DNA of 11,846 nucleotides from contig JANNRR010000056.1 in NCBI GenBank assembly GCA_031401675.1, forward strand, positions 1 to 11,846, in the 5' to 3' direction. Under the pieces are notes generated by a model. The model did not search any database, was not told the DNA's origin, and was given only the letters and a program-made list of their open reading frames with translations. Made by a program: the position numbers and the translations under genes. Origin of the DNA: JANNRR01 sp031401675. GTDB lineage: Bacteria; Pseudomonadota; Alphaproteobacteria; Rhodobacterales; Rhodobacteraceae. Positions 7,007-11,846 of this stretch are shown one piece after another. Positions within the stretch are counted from its first letter, which is position 1. The number at the start of each line of letters is the position of its first letter.

Positions 7007-7033
7007 TTAAGGGCGTGTTAAGACGTGGTTAAC
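7007..7033 (-). promoter_or_regulatory. Tandem CtrA-type boxes upstream of the MshEN-glycosyltransferase gene
   Basis: Three TTAA tetramers at 7007-7010, 7018-7021 and 7029-7032 are each separated by exactly 7 bp, reading TTAA-N7-TTAA-N7-TTAAC. Each adjacent pair matches the alphaproteobacterial CtrA consensus TTAA-N7-TTAA(C). The upstream pair is also GTTAA-N7-TTAAC and so reads as a full site on both strands. The array fills most of the gap between carA and the glycosyltransferase and ends 52 bp before the latter's ATG. TTAA is rare in this GC-rich DNA; I noticed none elsewhere in the window by eye. CtrA binding is inferred from the motif. Confidence 0.65.
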
Positions 7034-7040
7034 ACCAGCC

Positions 7041-8207
7041 TCAGGCCGCGCGGTTTTTCTGCATGGCTGCGGCGAACCGTTCGAAAAGGTAATAGCTGTC
7101 CTGTGGCCCCGGGCTGGCCTCGGGGTGGTACTGCACCGAAAACACCGGGCGGCCGGCCAGCCGGATGCCGCAGTTCGAGCCGTCGAACAGGCTGACGTGG
7201 GTTTCGACGACGCCCTTTGGCAGAGTCTGGCTGTCGACCGTAAAGCCGTGGTTCATCGAGGTGATCTCGACCTTGCCGGTTTCCAGATCCTTGACCGGGT
7301 GGTTGGCACCATGGTGGCCGTGGTTCATCTTGACCGTGCGCGCCCCCAGCGCCAGCGCCAGCATCTGATGCCCCAGACAGATGCCGAACAGCGGCAGGCC
7401 GGCCCGTTCCAGCACGCCGCGGATCATCGGCACGGCATAGGCACCGGTCGCCGCCGGATCGCCCGGACCGTTCGACAGGAACACGCCGTCGGGGTTCTGC
7501 GCCAGCACGTCGGCGGCGGTGGCCGAGGCCGGCAGAACGATCACGTCGGCCCCCGAGGACGCCAGACAACGCAGGATGTTGCGCTTGGCGCCGTAGTCGA
7601 TGGCGACAACCCGGTGTTCGGCAGCACTGCGCCGCGCATAGCCCTGCGGCCAGGCCCAGCGCATCTCGTCCCAGCGATAGCTTTGCGCGCAGGTAACCTC
7701 GCGGGCCAGATCCAGCCCGACCAGGCCTTTCCAGGCACGGGCCTTGGCGACCAGCTGTTCCAGATCGAAGCGGCCTTCGGGGTCATGGGCAAGCGCCACA
7801 TGCGGCGCGCCCTGCTGCCGGATGGCGCGGGTCAGGCGGCGGGTGTCGATGCCGCCCATGCCGATCCGCCCCCTGGCGGCCAGCCAGCCGGTCAGATGCC
7901 CGGCGGCACGCCAGTTCGACGGCTCGGTCGGGTCCCATTTCACCACCATGCCGGCAGCAACCGGTTGCGCGGTTTCGTCATCCTCGGGGTTGACCCCGAC
8001 ATTGCCGACATGGGGAAAGGTAAAGGTGACGACCTGCCCGGCATAGGACGGGTCGGTCATGATTTCTTGATAGCCGGTCATGGCGGTGTTGAAGCACAGT
8101 TCCGCCACCGTCTCGCCGGCGGCACCGAAGCCTTGCCCGTAGAAAACCGTGCCATCGGCAAGCGCCAGGCAGGCCGTGGGGCGTTTCGGCGAATGGCTGG
8201 TGGTCAC
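7041..8207 (-). CDS. carA: Carbamoyl-phosphate synthase small (glutaminase) subunit
   Basis: Hydrolyses glutamine and passes ammonia to CarB to make carbamoyl phosphate for arginine and pyrimidine synthesis. From the GTG at 8207 the protein is 388 residues, normal for CarA. The N-terminal CPSase domain contains LALADGTVFYGQGFGA, FNTAMTGYQEIMTDPSY and GIDTRRLTR. The class I amidotransferase domain has SNGPGDP (245-251), the nucleophile in FGICLGHQ (C277), and YHPEASPGP (H361, E363). An in-frame GTG at 8240 would add 11 residues, but it lies inside the predicted -10 element. The 8207 GTG has GGGGGTG just upstream and gives the usual short N-terminus. carB is not in the window, so the two subunit genes are unlinked here. 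It is divergent from the yqeY-type gene. Confidence 0.97.
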   Translation of the reverse strand: MTTSHSPKRPTACLALADGTVFYGQGFGAAGETVAELCFNTAMTGYQEIMTDPSYAGQVVTFTFPHVGNVGVNPEDDETAQPVAAGMVVKWDPTEPSNWRAAGHLTGWLAARGRIGMGGIDTRRLTRAIRQQGAPHVALAHDPEGRFDLEQLVAKARAWKGLVGLDLAREVTCAQSYRWDEMRWAWPQGYARRSAAEHRVVAIDYGAKRNILRCLASSGADVIVLPASATAADVLAQNPDGVFLSNGPGDPAATGAYAVPMIRGVLERAGLPLFGICLGHQMLALALGARTVKMNHGHHGANHPVKDLETGKVEITSMNHGFTVDSQTLPKGVVETHVSLFDGSNCGIRLAGRPVFSVQYHPEASPGPQDSYYLFERFAAAMQKNRAA

Positions 8208-8236
8208 GGCGGCACCCCCGGGGCAAAATCTGCCGG

Positions 8237-8265
8237 ACACTATGGGCAGCCGCGCCTGTGGTCAA
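8237..8265 (-). promoter_or_regulatory. Candidate promoter for carA
   Basis: On the minus strand, TTGACC (8265-8260) is followed after 17 bp by TAGTGT (8242-8237). The expected start near 8230 leaves a leader of about 23 nt before the GTG at 8207. The -35 matches 5/6; the -10 is poor. Confidence 0.4.
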
Positions 8266-8338
8266 GGGCCGAGCCGGCCCGACGTGGTGATTTGCAATAT
8301 CGTTTGTTTTCAGATGGTTGTGGCGGTTGTTCTGGCAG

Positions 8339-8367
8339 TTGCCCCGGCACCTGTCCCGCACTATCAT
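8339..8367 (+). promoter_or_regulatory. Candidate sigma70-type promoter for the GatB/YqeY gene
   Basis: TTGCCC (8339-8344), a 17-bp spacer, then TATCAT (8362-8367, 5/6 to TATAAT). The predicted start near 8374 is about 30 nt before the ATG at 8403. Apart from the two promoters, the 195-bp carA/yqeY divergent interval shows only an AT-richer patch at 8287-8312. Confidence 0.45.
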
Positions 8368-8402
8368 CAAGGGTTCGAAGAGCCGGGGGGGCAGGACAGC
8401 GA

Positions 8403-8861
8403 ATGGACACGCGGGCACGGATTTCGGCGGCGCTGAAGGATGCGATGCGGGCGCGGGAGGCGGACCGGGTTGCGACGCTGCGACTGATCAATGCCGCCCT
8501 GAAAGACCGCGACATCGCCCTGCGCGGCGAAGGCAACGATGCCGGGGTCACCGAGGCTGACATTCTGTCGATTCTGGGCCGGATGGTGAAACAGCGCCAG
8601 GAATCGATCCGCGCCTTTGATGACGGCGGCCGGCCGGAACTGGCGGCCAAGGAACGCGCCGAGATTGCAGTGATCGAGGAATACCTGCCGCGCCAGTTGT
8701 CGCCGGCGGAAGTGGAGGCGGCGATCGTGGCCGCGATTGCCGAGGTTGGCGCGCTCAGCATCCGCGACATGGGCCGGGTGATGGCCGAGTTGAAGGGGCG
8801 TTATGCCGGGCAGATGGATTTCGGCGCGGTCGGCCCGATGATCAAGGCTCGGCTGGGGTGA
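8403..8861 (+). CDS. GatB/YqeY domain-containing protein
   Basis: A 152-residue free-standing YqeY protein, related to the tRNA-binding tail domain of the GatB subunit of the Asp/Glu-tRNA amidotransferase. It begins MDTRARISAALKDAMRAREA and shows the family landmarks RVATLRLINAALKDRDI (23-39), ILGRMVKQRQESIRAF (57-72), ERAEIAVIEEYLPRQLS (84-100), and a C-terminal small helical unit with DMGRVMAELKGRYAGQMD (122-139). The length and the two-part fold fit the family. Its physiological role is unsettled; a link to tRNA or amidotransferase activity is inferred from homology. An AGGACAG ribosome site precedes the ATG. It is divergent from carA. Confidence 0.92.
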   Translation: MDTRARISAALKDAMRAREADRVATLRLINAALKDRDIALRGEGNDAGVTEADILSILGRMVKQRQESIRAFDDGGRPELAAKERAEIAVIEEYLPRQLSPAEVEAAIVAAIAEVGALSIRDMGRVMAELKGRYAGQMDFGAVGPMIKARLG

Positions 8862-8916
8862 GGCGCGCCCGGAAAACGCTCGAGGAGCGTTTTCAGCGCC
8901 GAACGCCCGGCGCGCC
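8862..8916. repeat. Palindromic GC-rich element, copy 1
   Basis: GGCGCGCC (8862-8869) and GGCGCGCC (8909-8916) enclose the 8872-8894 hairpin and the segment TCAGCGCCGAACGCCCGG. The outer arms are self-complementary and also complementary to each other, giving a nested palindrome. A diverged second copy follows after 17 bp. Confidence 0.55.
8872..8894 (+). terminator. Hairpin terminator after the GatB/YqeY gene
   Basis: A perfect 10-bp inverted repeat, GAAAACGCTC and GAGCGTTTTC, with a 3-nt GAG loop, starts 11 bp after the stop codon. The 3' arm ends in TTTTC, so the U-run is built into the stem, a symmetrical form that could work on either strand. Confidence 0.65.
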
Positions 8917-8933
8917 AGTGACGGGCCGGGGCG

Positions 8934-9004
8934 GGCGCGCCGGGAAATTGCGCCCGCAAGACGTTCCGAGGGGAGCGTTTTCAGCGCCGACCGCCCGGCG
9001 CACC
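8934..9004. repeat. Palindromic GC-rich element, copy 2 (degenerate hairpin)
   Basis: It starts with GGCGCGCC (8934-8941) and ends with GGCGCACC (8997-9004). The 3' part from GAGCGTTTTCAGCGCCGA (8973) repeats copy 1 (8885) with an 88-bp offset and only two mismatches over 32 bp. The 5' hairpin arm is lost and replaced by AAATTGCGCCCGCAAGACG, so this copy cannot form the 10-bp stem. Confidence 0.55.
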
Positions 9005-9127
9005 GCCACCGGTCGCAGGCTGGCCGGATCAAGCGCATAGGCTCAGGCGCTCGAGCCGGGCCCCGAGGTCTTCAGCAGGGCGCGGACCGGGGCTGGACCT
9101 GCCCGGCAAAGCCGGTAGGATCGCGGC

Positions 9128-9448
9128 ATGGGGATCGCGATCTATGTCTTTGCCGCTCTTGCCGAAATCGCCGGCTGCTTTGCGGTCTGGTCGGTCTGGC
9201 GGCAGGGGGCATCCCCGTGGCTGCTCTTGCCGGGCATCCTGTCGCTGGTGGCATTCGCCTGGCTTTTGGCGCTGTCACCCGCCGACATGGCCGGGCGGGC
9301 CTTTGCCGGCTATGGCGGCCTCTACATCGCCGCCTCGCTGGTCTGGCTGTGGCTGGTCGAGGGCCGGGTGCCGGACCGCTGGGACCTGGCCGGGGCCGTC
9401 CTGTGCCTGATCGGCGCGGCGGTGATCCTGTACGGGCCCAGGGAGTAG
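9128..9448 (+). CDS. YnfA-family (UPF0060) small membrane protein
   Basis: A 106-residue protein with four predicted membrane helices (about 3-22, 30-50, 60-78, 86-103). Family marks are AALAEIAGCFAVW (E13, W21), RAFAGYGGLYIAASLVWLW (57-75), the conserved EGRVPDRWDLAGA loop (78-90), and the C-terminal LIGAAVILYGPRE. YnfA proteins resemble small multidrug resistance (SMR) transporters in topology, and some affect resistance to dyes or biocides; a transport role here is inference only. TAGGA lies 7 bp before the ATG. A 5-bp hairpin CCGGC-AAA-GCCGG (9103-9115) abuts this ribosome site. The 123 bp before it, back to the repeats, shows no other gene. Confidence 0.93.
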   Translation: MGIAIYVFAALAEIAGCFAVWSVWRQGASPWLLLPGILSLVAFAWLLALSPADMAGRAFAGYGGLYIAASLVWLWLVEGRVPDRWDLAGAVLCLIGAAVILYGPRE

Positions 9449-9480
9449 CATCCGCCAACCGGCAAACCCGCCGGCGATCA

Positions 9481-9495
9481 CCGGTTCAGAACCGG
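9481..9495. terminator. Small symmetrical hairpin between convergent genes
   Basis: CCGGTT-CAG-AACCGG, 6-bp stem with a 3-nt loop, in the 121-bp gap between the convergent ynfA-type and GYD genes. There is no T-run on either side, so it is only a weak bidirectional terminator candidate. Confidence 0.25.
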
Positions 9496-9569
9496 AACTA
9501 TCGTTGACGACGCGGCGGCACTGGGCACCCGACGCTTGCTGCGCGCAGGGTGCCCCGGCCGGACCGCCC

Positions 9570-9899
9570 TCAGGACGGCGGCTTGTACATCGCCGCCATC
9601 TTGCCCGCACGCTGCTGCGCCGTTGTGAACTCGGCCGAGGTGAAGGCCTGCACGGTCTTGAGGTTCGATACCGCACCCGACGCGCCGACCACCATCAGAC
9701 CGGCCAGCAGCCCGACGATGTCGTCGGTTGCACAGATCATGCTGAAGTCGGTGTCGCCGGTCGTGATCAGAAACGACACCAGCTTTCCGCCGCTGCCCTC
9801 GATGATCGCCCGCGCCGCCGCCTCGCGGTCGCTGGGGTTGGCGATCATCCCCTTTGCCCCCGCCGCCGTATAGCCGCCCGTGATGATGTAGTGTGCCAT
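9570..9899 (-). CDS. GYD domain-containing protein
   Basis: A 109-residue soluble alpha/beta protein of the GYD family, a ferredoxin-like-fold group with no settled function. It starts MAHYIITGGYTAAGAKGMIA, then has REAAARAIIEGSGGKLVSF (25-43), which matches the family helix and strand. The ITTGDTDFSMICATDD segment (45-60) corresponds to the usual G-D-Y-D-F element, but the tyrosine is Thr here (T50). It ends with LKTVQAFTSAEF (80-91). The start is well supported by GAGGGGAG 3 nt before the ATG. It lies 157 bp downstream of the DUF2244 gene on the same strand and converges on ynfA. That gap shows a hairpin but no gene or clear promoter. Confidence 0.88.
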   Translation of the reverse strand: MAHYIITGGYTAAGAKGMIANPSDREAAARAIIEGSGGKLVSFLITTGDTDFSMICATDDIVGLLAGLMVVGASGAVSNLKTVQAFTSAEFTTAQQRAGKMAAMYKPPS

Positions 9900-10031
9900 G
9901 AACTCCCCTCATTTCATCCGCACACCCGGTGCCGCAGCCCGCGGACCGGCAGTGTGCCAAGACACAGCGTAGCACGACCAGACGCGTCAGGTTGGCCTTT
10001 TCAGCACTGCTGTTGCGCCTGATCCCTGCGG

Positions 10032-10050
10032 GGCCCGTCGCGTGCGGGCC
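10032..10050 (-). terminator. GC-rich hairpin after the DUF2244 gene
   Basis: GGCCCG, 7-nt loop, CGGGCC, located 6 bp past the DUF2244 stop codon on the minus strand. Its position fits a terminator but no U-run follows. Confidence 0.25.
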
Positions 10051-10056
10051 AGACTA

Positions 10057-10560
10057 CTACACCGGGGTTCGCGCTGCGGCGATCATGTCCTGCAACGCGT
10101 CGCACAGGCTGGCGCGTTCCTCGCACGACAGAAAGGCCCCGATCTCGACCTCGCGGCCGCCGCCCTTCAACGTCACATAGTCGGGCACCGGCCCGCCGGT
10201 CGGATACCGCTGCACCGAAACCCAGTGCGGGTTCGCTGCCCATTCCTGCCGACGCCCGCGCGGGTTGTGGCGCACCAGTTCGATCCGGTCGGGCCACAGC
10301 GACAACACCTCCAGCAACGCGCCATCGCGGTCGCTTCGACACAACGCGAACCAGACGCCGGCGACGGCCAGGGCGAGGAAGGGCAGGATGCCCCAGAAAG
10401 CGGACGTGCCGATCAGGGCGAACAGCGGCAGTGCCATCAGGCTTGCGGTGCCACCGATGAACCAGACGAACCCGCGCGTCGGCAGGGACCGGTGCGGCCA
10501 CAGCGACAGCCGCAGCAACAGTCGGGTATCGCCGGCATCGGGTGTTGTCTTATAGGGCAA
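10057..10560 (-). CDS. DUF2244 domain-containing membrane protein
   Basis: A 167-residue protein with a short N-terminal segment, LLLRLSLWPHRSLPTRGFVWF (split here as LLLRLSLWPHRSLP at 14-27 and TRGFVWF at 28-34), two membrane helices (about 32-51 and 54-73), and a cytoplasmic beta-rich part with LWPDRIELVRHNPRG (88-102), QEWAANPHWVSVQ (105-117) and VEIGAFLSCEER (138-149). These are the marks of DUF2244, a family of unknown function common in alphaproteobacteria. There is no ATG at the right place: the TTG at 10560 gives MPYK, a start typical for the family, with AGGTC 8 nt ahead. The frame stays open to 10929, but the extra 123 residues are Arg/Pro-rich and unlike the family. It follows ctaD on the same strand, separated by a strong terminator. 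Confidence 0.85.
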   Translation of the reverse strand: MPYKTTPDAGDTRLLLRLSLWPHRSLPTRGFVWFIGGTASLMALPLFALIGTSAFWGILPFLALAVAGVWFALCRSDRDGALLEVLSLWPDRIELVRHNPRGRRQEWAANPHWVSVQRYPTGGPVPDYVTLKGGGREVEIGAFLSCEERASLCDALQDMIAAARTPV

Positions 10561-10934
10561 GTGCGGGACCTGATCGTAGCTTCTCCTGCCAGTATCTAGC
10601 CGGTTTTGCGCGGCAGCCAAGGGCGCCAAGGGGCGACCAAAGCGGCGATCATCGTTGGCAAAGGGGCAGGCGGGGCAATCGTGCTGGCGGCTGCGGGGGC
10701 AGGGCTGATCCGGGCGAAGGCCTCGGGATGATCGGTCCGTCGGCGGGGCAGGGTCTGGCGACCGTGCAGGCCATGCCGGAAGCGGCCGGGCCCGAAGCCG
10801 GTGTGGAGCCATCCGGCAGAGGATGCGGGCAGGCAGGCGGCGCATCCTTGGCGCGCGGATCGTGACCGTCGATGTGGTGCGCTGCCGGACCCCATGTCGC
10901 AGCGCTTGGGCGCACACGGGCCGCTTCAAAGCAC
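10561..10934. other. 374-bp intergenic stretch without a convincing gene
   Basis: Lies between the DUF2244 start and the ctaD terminator. All open frames are compositionally unlike proteins or lack a start. The only mildly protein-like stretch is a plus-strand frame at 10600-10731 (possible TTG at 10606) rich in Ala, Gly and Ile, including KAAIIVGKGAGGAIVL, without a ribosome site. A promoter for DUF2244 should be here; none stands out. Confidence 0.5.
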
Positions 10935-10960
10935 AAGGCCCCGGATCGATCCGGGGCCTT
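10935..10960 (-). terminator. ctaD: Strong palindromic terminator after ctaD
   Basis: A 26-bp perfect palindrome with arm AAGGCCCCGGATC lies 17 bp past the ctaD stop. As a hairpin it has an 11-bp stem and a TCGA loop. On the minus strand it is followed by TTGTGCTTTG and preceded by an A-run; on the plus strand it is followed by TGTTTT, so it may also stop transcription coming from the left. Confidence 0.8.
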
Positions 10961-10977
10961 TGTTTTCAGTCATCGCC

Positions 10978-11846
10978 TCAGTGCGCCGGCAGCTTGTCCC
11001 AGTCCGACCGCTTCGGCAACTGCTCGAACGTGTGTTCCGGCGGCGGGCAGGGCAGGGTCCATTCCAGCGTGTCGGCATGCTCGTTCCAGTAGTTGTTCAC
11101 CGTGATCCGCTTGCCGTAGCGCAAGGTGTAGACCACCACCCCGATGAAGAACAGGAACGACGCGAACGACAGGAATGCCCCGATCGACGACCACCAGTTC
11201 CAGTAGGCGAACGCCTCGGGGTAATCGATGTAGCGGCGCGGCATGCCCTGACGGCCCAGGAAATGCTGCGGAAAGAACGTCAGGTTGGACCCGATGAACA
11301 TCGCCCAGAAATGCAGCTTGCCGGCCCATTCCGGATATTCGCGGCCCGACATCTTGCCGATCCAGTAATAGATGGCGGCAAAGATGCCGAACACCGCGCC
11401 AAGGCTCATCACATAGTGGAAATGCGCCACCACGTAATAGGTGTCATGATAGGCGCGGTCGACGGCCGCCTGGCTCAGCACGATGCCGGTCACGCCGCCA
11501 AGCGTGAACAGGAACAGGAAGCCAAAGGCCCACAGCATCGGCGTCTTGAACTCGACCGAGCCGCCCCACATCGTGGCGATCCAGCTGAACACCTTGATGC
11601 CGGTCGGCACCGCGATGACCATGGTCGCCAGCATGAAATAGCTTTGCTGGGTCAGCGACATGCCGACGGTATACATGTGGTGCGCCCAGACCACGAAGCC
11701 GAGCACACCGATCGCGATCATCGCGTAGACCATCGGCAGGTAGCCGAAGATCGGCTTGCGCGAGAAGGTCGCGATCACGTGGCTGATTATGCCGAAGCCC
11801 GGCAGGATGATGATGTAGACCTCCGGATGGCCGAAGAACCACAGCA
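10978..11846 (-). CDS. ctaD: Cytochrome c oxidase subunit I, C-terminal half (cut by window edge)
   Basis: Catalytic subunit of the aa3-type terminal oxidase in the inner membrane. The 288 residues visible start at LWFFGHPEVYIIILPG, which carries the CuB ligand His and the Tyr cross-linked to it (HPEVY). VVWAHHMYTVG follows with the two further CuB histidines, then PTGIKVFSW with the K-pathway Lys, and VVAHFHYVMS with the histidines for heme a3 and heme a. MPRRYIDYPEAF holds the paired Arg near the heme propionates. The tail NNYWNEHADTLEWTLPCPPP and HTFEQLPK is of the Rhodobacter/Paracoccus type. The N-terminal half, with the first heme a ligand and the D-pathway, lies outside the window. No other oxidase subunit gene follows it here. 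Confidence 0.98.
   Translation of the reverse strand, partial: LWFFGHPEVYIIILPGFGIISHVIATFSRKPIFGYLPMVYAMIAIGVLGFVVWAHHMYTVGMSLTQQSYFMLATMVIAVPTGIKVFSWIATMWGGSVEFKTPMLWAFGFLFLFTLGGVTGIVLSQAAVDRAYHDTYYVVAHFHYVMSLGAVFGIFAAIYYWIGKMSGREYPEWAGKLHFWAMFIGSNLTFFPQHFLGRQGMPRRYIDYPEAFAYWNWWSSIGAFLSFASFLFFIGVVVYTLRYGKRITVNNYWNEHADTLEWTLPCPPPEHTFEQLPKRSDWDKLPAH

Noticed and set aside
7125..8402. Long plus-strand frame opposite carA that runs in frame into the GatB/YqeY gene
   Set aside because: The upstream part is the antisense of carA. Only the part from the ATG at 8403 matches a family and has its own promoter and ribosome site.
9128..9899. ynfA plus GYD genes as a stress or resistance island
   Set aside because: The two genes are convergent with a hairpin between them, and there is no mobility gene or shared regulator; they look like unrelated neighbours.
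10600..10731. Plus-strand 43-codon frame with an Ala/Gly/Ile-rich, membrane-like stretch
   Set aside because: Only a TTG start, no ribosome site and no family recognised; probably chance or a remnant too decayed to name.
10561..10929. N-terminal extension of the DUF2244 gene by 123 codons
   Set aside because: Arg/Pro/Cys-rich, unlike the family, and no ribosome site at its ATG.

Overview
The window looks like a chromosomal segment of a high-GC alphaproteobacterium, most likely a member of the Rhodobacteraceae (Rhodobacter/Paracoccus-like). The aa3-type cytochrome oxidase subunit I tail, the DUF2244 protein with its LWPHRSLP segment, the UbiH-type hydroxylase with a diverged GD motif, and the CtrA-type TTAA-N7-TTAAC boxes all point that way. 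Nearly all genes are ordinary chromosomal genes. I see no tRNA, rRNA, CRISPR array, integrase, transposase or phage gene.

Left part (1-4850): the 5' two thirds of ilvC (minus, runs off the left edge) is divergent from a class V PLP-dependent aminotransferase (plus). The aminotransferase is bracketed by two inverted copies of a short CCTCCGGCGGGG-type intergenic element. It converges on a UbiH-like FAD hydroxylase, which lies downstream of a HAD pyrimidine 5'-nucleotidase on the minus strand. A FadR-class (FCD) GntR regulator is divergent from the HAD gene, and their shared 201-bp interval carries two ACCGGT-core palindromes.

Middle part (5020-9004): a minus-strand gene encodes a membrane glycosyltransferase with an N-terminal MshEN (c-di-GMP-binding type) domain. 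The 86-bp gap between it and carA holds three TTAA half-sites exactly 11 bp apart, that is, two overlapping CtrA-type boxes. carA (carbamoyl-phosphate synthase small subunit, minus) is divergent from a GatB/YqeY-domain gene (plus), with a recognisable sigma70-like promoter for each. Downstream of yqeY is a perfect 10-bp-stem hairpin inside a GC-rich element present in two tandem copies.

Right part (9128-11846): a YnfA-type small membrane protein (plus) converges on a GYD-domain protein (minus), followed by a DUF2244 membrane protein (minus, probable TTG start). A 374-bp stretch without a convincing gene comes next, then a strong palindromic terminator and the 3' part of ctaD (minus, runs off the right edge).

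Most interesting point: a predicted c-di-GMP-responsive polysaccharide synthase appears to sit under direct CtrA-type cell-cycle control, which would give it both transcriptional and second-messenger inputs. It has no visible export partner next to it. This rests on motif reading and remains to be tested.
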